A DNA stretch of 64,000 nt from Flavobacterium cutihirudinis (GTDB taxonomy: Bacteria > Bacteroidota > Bacteroidia > Flavobacteriales > Flavobacteriaceae): NCBI RefSeq assembly GCF_003385895.1, contig NZ_QRDQ01000013.1, positions 1-64,000 of the forward strand. The letters are read 5' to 3'. This document shows, one piece after another, positions 1 to 8,907 of the stretch. Each line of letters opens with the position of its first letter. Position 1 is the first letter of the stretch. A program made the position numbers and the translations under genes. The notes beneath the pieces were generated by a model that worked only from the letters and a program-made list of their open reading frames with translations, ran no database searches and had not been told where the DNA came from.

Positions 1-95
1 GCTCACTTTGCACCGGAATTAGATGGTCACTTTAAACCAAAACAAGGTGGTCACTTTAAATTGTAATCAGGTGGTCAATATCACTGAGTTTTACA
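1..95. mobile_element. Terminal end of an IS21-family insertion sequence (rest lies outside window)
   Basis: The first bases are a 24-nt periodic array: copies at 1-24, 25-48 and 49-72 and a partial copy from 73, each starting with a GGTCACTTT-like core. Multiple tandem terminal repeats of this kind are typical of IS21-family ends. The element most likely ends with the dinucleotide CA at 94-95, the expected IS21 terminus, exactly where homology to the adjacent AraC gene begins. No transposase (istA/istB) is inside the window, so family assignment rests on the terminal repeats only. Confidence 0.7.
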
Positions 96-1050
96 GCGAT
101 ACACCAAAATATTTTCTAAACTGAAAAATAAAATAAGTATAGCTTGAAAATTGGAGTTGATCACATACTTCGTTTATACTATATGTCTTCTTTTCAAGAA
201 GTTCCTTTGCTTTTTCAAGTTTATGGGTTAGGTAGAAATTATTTGGTGTCATACCTGTTACTTTCCTGAATAATTTTTTGAATTTGGTTTCAGACATGTG
301 TGCTTTATCAGCAATTGTTCTTACAGAAGGAAAGGGCTCTTTAAGATTATTAATCAGGTCTTTCTGAATGTTTATTATTTTCAAAAGATCATTTTTTGTT
401 ACTTTTTTAATGGCATCATTATTAAGTATTTGGTCTATATAATTTGAAACTAAATGATATCCGGTTGCCATTAAATTGATATTAAATAATTCTCCTCCTA
501 CTTTCATTTTACGTAAATCACTTAAAACTTTGAAAGTTTCCGGCGACATATGATCAAACTTTATGAATGTGTTTTTTTTAGCATCCATAATTTTATCAAT
601 ATTGGCAGAAAAATTTTCATTTGTTCTAGCGAAATTTTCAATTTTCATTTTTTTGATGAAAATGCAAATGCCATAAATTTTTGTACCTGAGCTTATATAG
701 TATTGAGTTTCAAGCAAACTGTCGATAATTGACACATCATATCCTAACATCCCGATGTCATAAGAAAGATCTGTTGCTGTTTTCAATATCTGGCCCTTGG
801 TCAAATTGAAGTATAGGCCAATAAAATCTTGTTTTTCATGCGATTGAATGATATGAACATCAGCATTATAGGTAACATCAATATACAGTAGAACTACATC
901 TTCTTCACCTGTATTGAGAAAATACGTAGTGCCAGTACTAATATTTTTATCAGTGTATATAAAATTCCCATACGTGCTGCCACCAAAATCTTTGGCAAAA
1001 CTTTCGATCCAATCCAGATCCGCACCATACGAGTGTTTAATAGTTATCAC
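91..1050 (-). CDS. AraC-family transcriptional regulator, 3' end cut by IS element
   Basis: 319-residue cytoplasmic DNA-binding regulator. The C-terminal ~100 residues form an AraC/XylS double helix-turn-helix (second helix region around EVCDQLQFSSYTYFIFQFRKYF). The N-terminal ~200 residues are a sensor-like domain I cannot assign. The protein ends FGVSL-stop, whereas family members normally continue FGxSP-x-x-[YF]-R and some further residues. The stop codon TAA (91-93) lies inside the predicted IS21 terminus, and the last native base is the first base of what would be the Pro codon. So this is a gene truncated by insertion, losing roughly the last ten residues. It may still bind DNA, since the lost part follows the second recognition helix. 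Start is an ATG at 1050. No neighbouring operon reveals its target. Confidence 0.8.
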   Translation of the reverse strand: MITIKHSYGADLDWIESFAKDFGGSTYGNFIYTDKNISTGTTYFLNTGEEDVVLLYIDVTYNADVHIIQSHEKQDFIGLYFNLTKGQILKTATDLSYDIGMLGYDVSIIDSLLETQYYISSGTKIYGICIFIKKMKIENFARTNENFSANIDKIMDAKKNTFIKFDHMSPETFKVLSDLRKMKVGGELFNINLMATGYHLVSNYIDQILNNDAIKKVTKNDLLKIINIQKDLINNLKEPFPSVRTIADKAHMSETKFKKLFRKVTGMTPNNFYLTHKLEKAKELLEKKTYSINEVCDQLQFSSYTYFIFQFRKYFGVSL

Positions 1051-1660
1051 AATTGAATTTTACTTTACAACTTCAAATGAATTAATACTACATCTTCAGA
1101 GTCTTATTTTAATGAATATGTTAACCAATTATATATAAACTTAAGAAAAAATTTATGTATAAGTTTAAGTCTTCCTACAAAAATTTCAAAAACAATATCC
1201 TTAATACTTTTGTTTTATAAATCTTTTATTTGGCTTAAGAAATAACAAAAAAGAATACTTGATAGACAAATGCAGAAACCACTTGGGTTTCGAGCTCAAG
1301 ATTAGAATCCTGCTCTCACTTGAAAAGTTGCAAAATACTAATTATTGGTCGTCATAAAAAAACTACACCTTTGTATTTCAATTAATTACAAATTACAACA
1401 TAAATTTAAACGAATTCAAACCAATCTGAAAGTTTCAGTATTGATAAAAACAGTGAAAATTTCCATGACATGATCATGGCAAAACAACGAAAAAATATTT
1501 GAACGGAACATAAAAGCGAGATGCGACGGTTTTTGTTCAAATTCCTTTTTCTCAGCTGAACTTGAAATCCTTAACTTTTCTTAAGGGTTTCCTTTTTTTA
1601 CATTATATAATTTTCTTTACAAATAGTTCGAAAAAAATTTTCACAATCGAAAAAACAACT
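1051..1660. other. Intergenic region between AraC gene and tRNA-Ser
   Basis: About 600 bases with no convincing gene. An imperfectly spaced inverted repeat (TAAACTTA at 1136-1143, TAAGTTTA at 1160-1167) lies about 90 bp upstream of the AraC start and could be an operator. A small open frame at 1562-1747 runs into the tRNA and is not credible. Confidence 0.5.
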
Positions 1661-1668
1661 TATATTTG
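1638..1668 (+). promoter_or_regulatory. Promoter of tRNA-Ser
   Basis: TATATTTG at 1661-1668 matches the Bacteroidota -7 consensus TAnnTTTG exactly. The -33 element is only a T-rich match (1638-1641). It lies 32 bp before the mature tRNA 5' end, a fitting leader distance. Confidence 0.6.
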
Positions 1669-1700
1669 CACTCGCAATCAGAAAATGATCGCGACATACT

Positions 1701-1788
1701 GGAGAAATGGCAGAGCGGTCGAATGCGGCAGTCTTGAAAACTGTTGACTGTAACAGGTCCGGGGGTTCGAATCCCTCTTTCTCCGCCA
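1701..1788 (+). tRNA. tRNA-Ser (anticodon TGA)
   Basis: An 88-nt class II tRNA with encoded CCA. The acceptor stem GGAGAAA (1701-1707) pairs with TTTCTCC (1778-1784), followed by discriminator G and CCA (1786-1788). The anticodon loop CTTGAAA gives anticodon TGA at 1735-1737, reading UCA. A long variable arm and the T-loop GGTTCGAATCC fit serine. A rho-independent terminator follows. Confidence 0.95.
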
Positions 1789-1819
1789 GATGAAGTTTCA
1801 AAAAAACTTTAAAAATCAA

Positions 1820-1855
1820 AAGCCTTTAAACATTAACGTTTAAAGGCTTTTTCTT
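1820..1855 (+). terminator. Terminator of tRNA-Ser
   Basis: Stem AGCCTTTAAAC / GTTTAAAGGCT with a short loop (ATTAAC), followed by a T-rich tail, directly after the tRNA. Confidence 0.85.
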
Positions 1856-1883
1856 TTAACCTTTATCTTAAAAGGTGTCCAAA

Positions 1884-1917
1884 TAAAAAAAGCCGCAATT
1901 CTAAAATTGCGGCTCTT
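1884..1917 (-). terminator. Terminator of the ECF/SusCD/phosphatase operon
   Basis: Stem AGCCGCAATT / AATTGCGGCT with loop CTAA. Read on the minus strand it is followed by a run of T, and it starts about 27 bp after the phosphatase stop codon. Confidence 0.85.
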
Positions 1918-1943
1918 TAAATAAAAAAATCAAACATCAAAAA

Positions 1944-3761
1944 TTACTTGCTAGAAATCAATTCCATAATTTTATCATAGATCGCTGTATTCTGATAAAC
2001 ACCCTTGAACTTATCAGATCCCGGACCGTAGGTAAAAACCGGAACCGGAATTGCTGTATGATCGTTTGTGCTGAAACTTCCGTGAACGTAACCTTTTTCT
2101 ATACTTCCGTCTATTAAGGATAATCCGCCAGTTTCGTGGTCAGCGGTTACTATTAATAAAGTTTCAGGATTTTCATCTACAAATTTCATCGCCTGACCAA
2201 CCAATTTGTCAAAATCAAGCATTTCACGAACTACATATTCCACATTATTTTGGTGTCCGCCGTAATCGATTTGAGCGCCTTCTGCCATAATGAAAAACGG
2301 GTTTTTAGTTTTTGAAAAAGTGCCAGTCGCTTTCGCTAAAGATTTTGTTAGAAAATCTCCTCTTCCATTTTTTATAGAAACTACAGCTGCATCTTCTAAA
2401 ACCACAAATCGGTTGTTTTTGATCGTATCCAAACTTGCAAATTTATCAGAGAACGAATATCCTTTTTCTTTCAGAACTTTAGACAAATCCTTACCATCTT
2501 TTCTGGAAATAAATTCTTTTTGTCCTCCGCCAATTAGAATATCTGAAGGATTTGAAAGAAAATCATTTGCAATTGGTTCGCTCAAACTTCTCTCCGGCTG
2601 ATGCGCATAAAAAGCTGCCGGCGTTGCGTCTGTAATATTTCCTGCAGAAATAATCGCTGTTTTATAATTTTTCTTCGCCAATTGTTCTGCAATTGTCTGA
2701 AGCGGTTTTCCCTGTTCATCAACACTTATAAAACGATTGTTGGTTTTATGTCCCGTTGCCATTGCAGTTGCTCCCGCAGCTGAATCGGTAATATAACTAT
2801 CCGAAGCTTTTGTTATAGAAAATCCCTGAGTTGGAATATTAAACAAACTCAATTGTCCTTTATTTGCCGTGTAACCTGAATAGATTTGTGCTAATCCCAT
2901 TCCGTCTCCTATTAAAAGAATAACGTTTTTGGGACGTTTGTTTTTGAAAGAATTCTTAGGAACATAAGCCTGATGAAATTCGGTATTCTGATAAAATGTT
3001 GTTTTAATATTATTGATGAATTCTGTTACCTCACCAACTTTATCAGTTCCTATAAAATCGACTTTCAAATTCATCAAAGTCATATACGTATTCACATTAT
3101 CTTGGGTTGCCCAAAATCTTATTTTCTTATTCTGATCGTGAACTTTTTTAATAATAGCCTGAATTTTTTCTGAATCTGGCTGTGTCAAAACACCTTTCCC
3201 ATTCCAAACTGTGATTTCATGCAAATCTTCGCTGACCATTTCTACACGTGCCAATTGATCTGCTGTATAATTTTCATTCAACCTTCCATCAAAATAAATA
3301 AAATCAGGAAATGTCGTCCAAAGTGTTATTGCTGGTCTGTTTCCGGAAATGACAATTTTTATATTTTTATTCGAAACAATATCAGGAAACGTTTTTAATT
3401 GTTCTATAAGAGTCTTTAAAGTCGAATCGGCATCAGATTTAATGTCGATCATTAAAATTAGAGGTTTACCACTTGGATAAGCCTTTCTTCCTAACGTTTT
3501 TAACTTAGAAGAAAGTGGTTCCAAATACATACTTTTAAGTGTATTGTGTGATGCAATTTCTTTAGAAGTATGCGCAACAAACAACTCATTATTTACTAAA
3601 AAAACATCGGCTTCGATAACGCCGGTTTCATTAGAATATGCGCCATAAAAAGGCAATTTACTTTCGTAATCGTTATGCGAATGGATGTTGGAAGAAGTGT
3701 ATTCCTGTGCCTGAGAGAACAGAAAAAATTGAAGGCAAAAAAGGGTGATTATTTTTTTCAT
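1944..3761 (-). CDS. Secreted GDPD-like phosphodiesterase / alkaline phosphatase fusion
   Basis: 605 residues from the chosen ATG at 3761, which gives a clean signal peptide (MKKIITLFCLQFF...SQAQ); an upstream in-frame start would add seven residues before it. Residues ~25-255 resemble the glycerophosphodiester phosphodiesterase/PI-PLC-like barrel (HSHNDY near the N-terminus, EADVFLVN, later DGRLN). Residues ~280-605 are a PhoA-type alkaline phosphatase: metal-binding LIGDGMG, then the nucleophile in DSAAGATAMATG (about Ser327), and TADHETGG near the C-terminus. The predicted job is cleavage of a phosphodiester followed by release of inorganic phosphate in the periplasm or outside. It is the last gene after ECF sigma, FecR, SusC and SusD, so it probably processes the ligand taken up by that pair. 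Two hairpins lie between it and susD. The substrate is inference. Confidence 0.85.
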   Translation of the reverse strand: MKKIITLFCLQFFLFSQAQEYTSSNIHSHNDYESKLPFYGAYSNETGVIEADVFLVNNELFVAHTSKEIASHNTLKSMYLEPLSSKLKTLGRKAYPSGKPLILMIDIKSDADSTLKTLIEQLKTFPDIVSNKNIKIVISGNRPAITLWTTFPDFIYFDGRLNENYTADQLARVEMVSEDLHEITVWNGKGVLTQPDSEKIQAIIKKVHDQNKKIRFWATQDNVNTYMTLMNLKVDFIGTDKVGEVTEFINNIKTTFYQNTEFHQAYVPKNSFKNKRPKNVILLIGDGMGLAQIYSGYTANKGQLSLFNIPTQGFSITKASDSYITDSAAGATAMATGHKTNNRFISVDEQGKPLQTIAEQLAKKNYKTAIISAGNITDATPAAFYAHQPERSLSEPIANDFLSNPSDILIGGGQKEFISRKDGKDLSKVLKEKGYSFSDKFASLDTIKNNRFVVLEDAAVVSIKNGRGDFLTKSLAKATGTFSKTKNPFFIMAEGAQIDYGGHQNNVEYVVREMLDFDKLVGQAMKFVDENPETLLIVTADHETGGLSLIDGSIEKGYVHGSFSTNDHTAIPVPVFTYGPGSDKFKGVYQNTAIYDKIMELISSK

Positions 3762-3776
3762 CAGAAATAAATTAAA

Positions 3777-3806
3777 TAGCAAAAAGTCGTAGGTTACTTT
3801 TTGCTA
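3777..3806 (-). other. Perfect hairpin upstream of the phosphatase gene
   Basis: An 11-bp perfect inverted repeat, TAGCAAAAAGT / ACTTTTTGCTA, with an 8-nt loop, placed 15 bp before the phosphatase start codon. It could be an attenuator, an RNA processing site or an operator; nothing in the sequence decides. Confidence 0.5.
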
Positions 3807-3832
3807 TATTGAAACATGAAGTGGCGTAATTA

Positions 3833-3874
3833 ATTTTACGGCTGCAGTACCTCAACAATACTGCAGCGTAAAAT
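3833..3874 (-). terminator. Terminator-like hairpin after susD
   Basis: Long imperfect stem (ATTTTACG-G-CTGCAGTA with TACTGCAG-CGTAAAAT, one bulged G, 9-nt loop), about 29 bp after the SusD stop. No long T run follows on the minus strand, so it may act as a partial terminator or 3' stabiliser that lowers phosphatase expression relative to SusCD. Confidence 0.5.
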
Positions 3875-3902
3875 AACTAAAACAACACATTGAAATTTTT
3901 TG

Positions 3903-5438
3903 TTACCAGCCCTCGTTTTGAGACAAAGCACCTTTGCTCACAGCGATTTCATCTGGTGGTATTGGCCAAACATGGTGAATCAACGGATTGAAATTACGAG
4001 CCGGATAAATCACACTTCCGTCATAATGGTGTAATGGTTTTGCATAAGTTTCTTTTGCATCTCCCCAACGTACCAAATCAAAATGGCGATCGGTCCACTC
4101 ACCTGCTAATTCGCATCTTCTTTCTCTTTTCAAATCTACCATTGTAGCGCCCGAAATATCTTTTAAGCCTGCACGGTGACGAATCATATTGATTTCTGTA
4201 TCGGCGTTTTGGCCTTTCATTAATTTCGCTTCCGCTAACATCAAAATCACATCGGCATAACGCAAAAGAGGAACATTCAAAGCAGTTGAAGGTTTGTCTC
4301 CATTTGCATTTACATAACGAATATCAACAGCTCCAGATGTCGTTTTCGGATAACTGAATGGCTCCATATATTTTTTGAACTGATAACCTGTTCTGTTACT
4401 TGAACTTACTACATGACTTCCTTCGTTGAAAGTTACTTCTTGTCCGAAATAAACAAACTTGTCTCCTTTTTGTAAAATTGTAGCACTACGTCTTTTATCG
4501 TCTGGAGCGTAAGTATCAAATAATTCTTTTGTCGGATAGAAATTTCCCCATCCATTGTACACTCCCCAACCTTTATCTTCTAAACAAACTCCAGGAAAAA
4601 TTGAACCTAAAGAAGTGTTTTGCGAACTTGAAGTTACCGCCCAAATATATTCTGTAGACCAGTTATTGCTGATTTTAAATACATCTTCAAAATTATCAAG
4701 CAGTTTGTGTTTTCCACTTGCTACAATCATATTGGCATATTTTATAGCGTTATCCCAATCTTTAGCATACAAATACGTACGAACCAAATAAGCCCAGGCA
4801 GCCGTTTTGTGAGCGCGTCCATAATTATCTGGAGAAAGCTCATTAAAGTATGGCAATAAATCAGCAGCTTTTATTAAATCGGCAGCGATGTAGGCATAAT
4901 TTTCAGCAACATTTTTAGCACGCGGAACGTATACATTAGTATAATTTTCTCTATCCTGAATTGGAATTCCCGCACGATCGTCTCCATAATGGTAAGCCAA
5001 TTCTAAATGCATAACGGCATGGTTAAAATAAGCTTCTCCCAACATTCCGTTTTTTGTTTTTTCATCCAATGGAATATTCGGAATGTTACGAATCACGTCA
5101 TTACAACGTTTCATGATTTCGTAGTGAATTCTCCAAATATCCTTTGTATCAGATTCTGCTCCGTCTACAATAAAATTTTTGATACGTTCTGCATTTTGTC
5201 TTGGTTTTGTTCCGATATCATCGCTGGCATTATTCAGCCAGAAGAAACCACGACCGTACATATTATCATCTGAATACAAAGCATAAATTGCGTTTACTCC
5301 TGCTTTTGCATCTGCTGGTGTTTTCCAGAAATTTCCGCTTGACGGTGCACCTTGCGGAATAACATCAAGTTCGCTTTCGCAAGCCGAAGTGCCAACTAAA
5401 AGCACAAAACTCAATACTAAAAGACTTATTTTTTTCAT
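3903..5438 (-). CDS. SusD/RagB-family outer-membrane glycan-binding lipoprotein
   Basis: 511 residues. SusD proteins sit on SusC at the cell surface and capture ligand for TonB-dependent import. The ATG at 5438 is chosen because it gives a lipoprotein signal peptide (MKKISLLVLSFVLLVGTSAC, lipid-modified Cys at residue 20); the longer frame would overlap susC. The N-terminal half shows the SusD TPR-like helices (NAIYALYSDDNMYGRGFFWL, LGEAYFNHAVMHLELAYHYGD) and the C-terminal part the RagB/SusD signature (RYADVILMLAEAKL, RRCELAGEWTDRHFDLVRWG). It starts 22 bp after the susC stop and is surely co-transcribed. The gene-cluster context (phosphodiesterase/phosphatase) hints at a phosphorylated ligand. 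Confidence 0.93.
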   Translation of the reverse strand: MKKISLLVLSFVLLVGTSACESELDVIPQGAPSSGNFWKTPADAKAGVNAIYALYSDDNMYGRGFFWLNNASDDIGTKPRQNAERIKNFIVDGAESDTKDIWRIHYEIMKRCNDVIRNIPNIPLDEKTKNGMLGEAYFNHAVMHLELAYHYGDDRAGIPIQDRENYTNVYVPRAKNVAENYAYIAADLIKAADLLPYFNELSPDNYGRAHKTAAWAYLVRTYLYAKDWDNAIKYANMIVASGKHKLLDNFEDVFKISNNWSTEYIWAVTSSSQNTSLGSIFPGVCLEDKGWGVYNGWGNFYPTKELFDTYAPDDKRRSATILQKGDKFVYFGQEVTFNEGSHVVSSSNRTGYQFKKYMEPFSYPKTTSGAVDIRYVNANGDKPSTALNVPLLRYADVILMLAEAKLMKGQNADTEINMIRHRAGLKDISGATMVDLKRERRCELAGEWTDRHFDLVRWGDAKETYAKPLHHYDGSVIYPARNFNPLIHHVWPIPPDEIAVSKGALSQNEGW

Positions 5439-5460
5439 TTCAATTGTGTTTTTTATTTTT

Positions 5461-8400
5461 TTAAAAAGTTGCGTTAACACCTGTCATATAAATACGAGAA
5501 AGTGGGTAACGTCCTAAATCCATTCCGAAATTTCTAAGACCAACCTCAGGATCCATTCCGGAATATTTCGTGATGGTAAACAAGTTTTGTCCAGAGATGA
5601 AGAATCTCAATTTTGCTTTTCCGTTCAACCAGCTTTCTTTAATAGAATATCCAATAGAAACGTTTTTCAATCTCAAGAAAGAAGCATCTTCGATATACAA
5701 GTCAGAAATACGTCCGAAGTTGTTGTTGTTATCTGTTGAAGAAAGAACCGGAATATTAGTGTCTGTATTTGTTGGCGACCACGCATCTTTCGAATCGGCT
5801 AACAAATTGTATCCAGGGAAAGAAGCATTTAAACCGGTGTGTTTTACAGCATTGAAAACACTGTTTCCTGCAGCTCCGGTAAAAAAGATGTTCATATCAA
5901 AACCTTTATATTTGAAATTCGCATTCAAACTATAAGTCGTTTTAGGGAAAGGACTTCCTAATATTACTCTGTCGCTGTTGTTAATTACACCGTCTCCGTT
6001 TTCATCTTTAAATCTAATATCACCTGCAACAGCATTTGGTTGATACGCAACACCATTAGCATTTACATACGCTTTTGCTTCAGCATCACTTTGAAATAGT
6101 CCGTCCGTAGCATATCCGTAGAAAGCACCAACCGGACTTCCGACCTGATAAATATTGGCTAAAGGCAAACTACGAACTCGGCTTAAGCCTAGCGGCTCCA
6201 GAGAACTTAAATCATCTTTAATCGAAACAATTTTATTGCTTAAGAATCCAGCGTTTGCCGTAACATCAAATTTAAAATCTCCACGTGTTTTTTGATACGT
6301 CAAACTAACCTCGATACCTTTATTTTCAACATCTCCAGAGTTTACGATTCTTCCTTGTGGTGTTCCCGAAACTCCTGGCAATTGGTCACGAACCAACATG
6401 TCTTTGTTCTTTTTCACATAAGCATCAACAGATCCTACCAAACTGTTATTCAACATTGTAAAATCTAAACCAATATTAGTTTGCTCTGAACTTTCCCATT
6501 TCAAATTTGGATTTGATAATTCGCTTTCTGCGTAACCAAAATTAATCGACGGAGTAGCTCCAATTAAAGCCTGAGTCTGCGTTAAAGGCACACTAAACTG
6601 ATAAGGTCCAAGATTTCCTAAGTTTCCAATTTGTCCCCAGCTTGCGCGAAGTTTCAAAGTGCTGATGATTGGTTCAATTCCTTTCATAAAACCTTCTTCA
6701 GAAATTAACCAACCCGCAGAAACTGACGGATATACTTTCCAACGGTTATCTTCTAATAATTTTGAAGTTCCGTCGCGACGAACAATTCCAGAAAGCAAAT
6801 ATTTCTGATTGAAATCGTAATTAATTCTTCCTACATAAGACGAAATAATTTCATCTGATTGTCCTGCAGCTGTCTGCTGAATTAATTTTGCATTCAGCAA
6901 ATAACGTTGTGACGGATCTTCATTGTCAAAACCTGTTCCTTCAACGGTATAAAAATCTCTTTTCGTTTCCTGATACGTATATCCTGCTAAAGCTTTCAGA
7001 TTATGTTTTCCGAATGATTTTTCATAAGAAATAGTCTGCTCGCTCAATAAATCGGTAACTGTTATATTTTTCAGTGTCAATCTGTTGAAATCAAATATTT
7101 TTCCTGGCTCGGTAACTTTTACCGTAAAATCTGTTGCGTTATCCTGAATTCTGGTGTAACCCCAATTTGATTTTACTTTTAACCCTTCAACAATTTCCCA
7201 TTCTGCGTAAGGATTGATCAAAATAGTAGAAATAGGATTCTTGTTGTCTAATCTTTTCAAATACGCCACCGGATTGATAACGTCTCCATAAGAACCAATA
7301 TATTTTTCAGGAACTCCACCAAATTGACCTGAACCATCTTCTCTATAAATTGTCGCGTTTGGTGGATATAAAATTGCTGCCTGAATTGCTCCTGTATAAG
7401 AACTTGATGTATTTGCCGTCTGACCATCCGTTAAAGAGTACGAAATGTTTTCTCCAATTGTAAAGTTTGGCGCCAGTTTAAAAGAAGAATTAGCTCGTAC
7501 GGTATAACGTTCTCCATATGTATTTAACAAAATACCTTCATTTTTTCTATAACTTCCTGAAAGAAAGAAATTCGATTTTTCTGTTTTTCCATTAATAGAA
7601 AGAGACAAATCCTGAATTTCTCCTGTACGGAAAATTTCATCCATCCAGTTTGTTTTTGTCGTTCTTGCCGTTGGTTCGTATGCCGTATCAAAAGCAGGAA
7701 TTCTTGGTAAACCTGCGTTATCTCTGGCCGTGTTCATAGCATCAGCATATTCTGCAGCATTTAAAACACCTAATTTTTTGGCTACATTCTGAAAACCTCC
7801 CTGATAGTTTACATTTACATTAATACGATCTGAAATTCCTTTTTTAGACGTAATTAAAATTACCCCACCAGAAGCTCTCGCACCATAAATCGCCGCCGAA
7901 GCCGCATCTTTCAAGACACTGATCGAAGCAATATCATTTGGATTTAAAGTATTTAAAGATCCGCTGTAAATAATTCCGTCTAAAACGATTAAAGGCGTTT
8001 CAGCATTCAAAGATCCAATACCACGAATATTGATTGTTGGTGACGCTGTTGGATCACCTCCGTCGTTGATAACCGTAACACCGGCAACAGTTCCCTGCAA
8101 TAATTCGCCCGCATTATTATAAGTTCTACTAGAAGTCTCTTTCATAGAAACAGAACCTACAGCTCCTAAAACTTCATTCTTTTTTACACTTCCGTATCCC
8201 ATTACGATAACTTCCTGAAGCTGTTTTACATCGGCAGCCAATTTTACAGAAATCGTTTGTGAACTTGTCACTTTTACTTCTTGTGTAACATAACCTACAT
8301 AAGAGAAAATAAGTGTCGCTTCCGGCGCATTGATTTCCATTTTAAATGTTCCATCAAAATCGGTTGTTGCACTTGCTTCAGAAGTTTTATCTTTAATTCC

Positions 8401-8835
8401 AACTCCTGGCAATGGCATATTATCATCTCCTCCGAAAACAGTTCCGGAAATAATAATTTTGTTTTGATCGGCTACTTTTTGATTTTTCTTGATTACGATA
8501 TTGTTGCTCACAATTTCATATCGAAGTGCAGCACCACAAATTTTATCCAACGCTTGTTCTAGCGTTACATTATTCAGTTTTAAACTTAATTTCTGATTCG
8601 TATTGATCTGGCTGCTTTCATACATAAAATGCACATCAACCTGATTTTCAATTTTCTGAAATATATTTCTTATGCTTTCATTTTCAACTTTTAAGGTCAC
8701 TCTTTTGTTAATGTCAACATTCCCGGCGTTTACTGTCAGCGTCGTAAAAAACAAAGTCATAAAGAGGAATAATTTCATCCCAATTGCCTTTATGCTCTGA
8801 CACTTTACGGCATACCGCATTTGTTTTTCATTCAT
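5461..8835 (-). CDS. SusC/RagA TonB-dependent receptor with STN signalling domain
   Basis: 1124-residue outer-membrane importer. In order: signal sequence (to about residue 38); STN (secretin/TonB N-terminal) domain at ~45-115, the part that contacts a FecR anti-sigma factor; CarboxypepD_reg-like beta domain at ~125-200; plug with the SusC-type motif VIVMGYGSVKKNEV and INIRGIGSLN; then a ~22-strand barrel ending in an aromatic C-terminus (...GVNATF). The STN domain together with the upstream FecR and ECF genes makes this a transport-coupled signalling receptor that probably induces its own operon when ligand is bound. It lies 72 bp after fecR and 22 bp before susD. Confidence 0.95.
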   Translation of the reverse strand: MNEKQMRYAVKCQSIKAIGMKLFLFMTLFFTTLTVNAGNVDINKRVTLKVENESIRNIFQKIENQVDVHFMYESSQINTNQKLSLKLNNVTLEQALDKICGAALRYEIVSNNIVIKKNQKVADQNKIIISGTVFGGDDNMPLPGVGIKDKTSEASATTDFDGTFKMEINAPEATLIFSYVGYVTQEVKVTSSQTISVKLAADVKQLQEVIVMGYGSVKKNEVLGAVGSVSMKETSSRTYNNAGELLQGTVAGVTVINDGGDPTASPTINIRGIGSLNAETPLIVLDGIIYSGSLNTLNPNDIASISVLKDAASAAIYGARASGGVILITSKKGISDRINVNVNYQGGFQNVAKKLGVLNAAEYADAMNTARDNAGLPRIPAFDTAYEPTARTTKTNWMDEIFRTGEIQDLSLSINGKTEKSNFFLSGSYRKNEGILLNTYGERYTVRANSSFKLAPNFTIGENISYSLTDGQTANTSSSYTGAIQAAILYPPNATIYREDGSGQFGGVPEKYIGSYGDVINPVAYLKRLDNKNPISTILINPYAEWEIVEGLKVKSNWGYTRIQDNATDFTVKVTEPGKIFDFNRLTLKNITVTDLLSEQTISYEKSFGKHNLKALAGYTYQETKRDFYTVEGTGFDNEDPSQRYLLNAKLIQQTAAGQSDEIISSYVGRINYDFNQKYLLSGIVRRDGTSKLLEDNRWKVYPSVSAGWLISEEGFMKGIEPIISTLKLRASWGQIGNLGNLGPYQFSVPLTQTQALIGATPSINFGYAESELSNPNLKWESSEQTNIGLDFTMLNNSLVGSVDAYVKKNKDMLVRDQLPGVSGTPQGRIVNSGDVENKGIEVSLTYQKTRGDFKFDVTANAGFLSNKIVSIKDDLSSLEPLGLSRVRSLPLANIYQVGSPVGAFYGYATDGLFQSDAEAKAYVNANGVAYQPNAVAGDIRFKDENGDGVINNSDRVILGSPFPKTTYSLNANFKYKGFDMNIFFTGAAGNSVFNAVKHTGLNASFPGYNLLADSKDAWSPTNTDTNIPVLSSTDNNNNFGRISDLYIEDASFLRLKNVSIGYSIKESWLNGKAKLRFFISGQNLFTITKYSGMDPEVGLRNFGMDLGRYPLSRIYMTGVNATF

Positions 8836-8907
8836 AATTTTTAAGATTTAGTTTAATTGTTTTTGTTTATTAGTTTGCTACGTAGTTTTATTTTTAATGC
8901 CAAAGAA

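Noticed and set aside
1..72. Tandem 24-nt repeats as a CRISPR array
   Set aside because: There are no spacers between the units, and they match the terminal repeat style of IS21 elements.
1270..1330. tRNA-like fragment upstream of the tRNA-Ser
   Set aside because: A T-arm-like string is present but no acceptor or anticodon stem can be formed.
1562..1747. 61-aa open frame on the plus strand
   Set aside because: It overlaps the tRNA-Ser and its promoter and has low-complexity composition; not a gene.
8836..8907. A third ECF site before susC
   Set aside because: The gap contains no CGTAACC or ACCTACC block, so susC is probably read from the sites upstream of fecR and the sigma gene.
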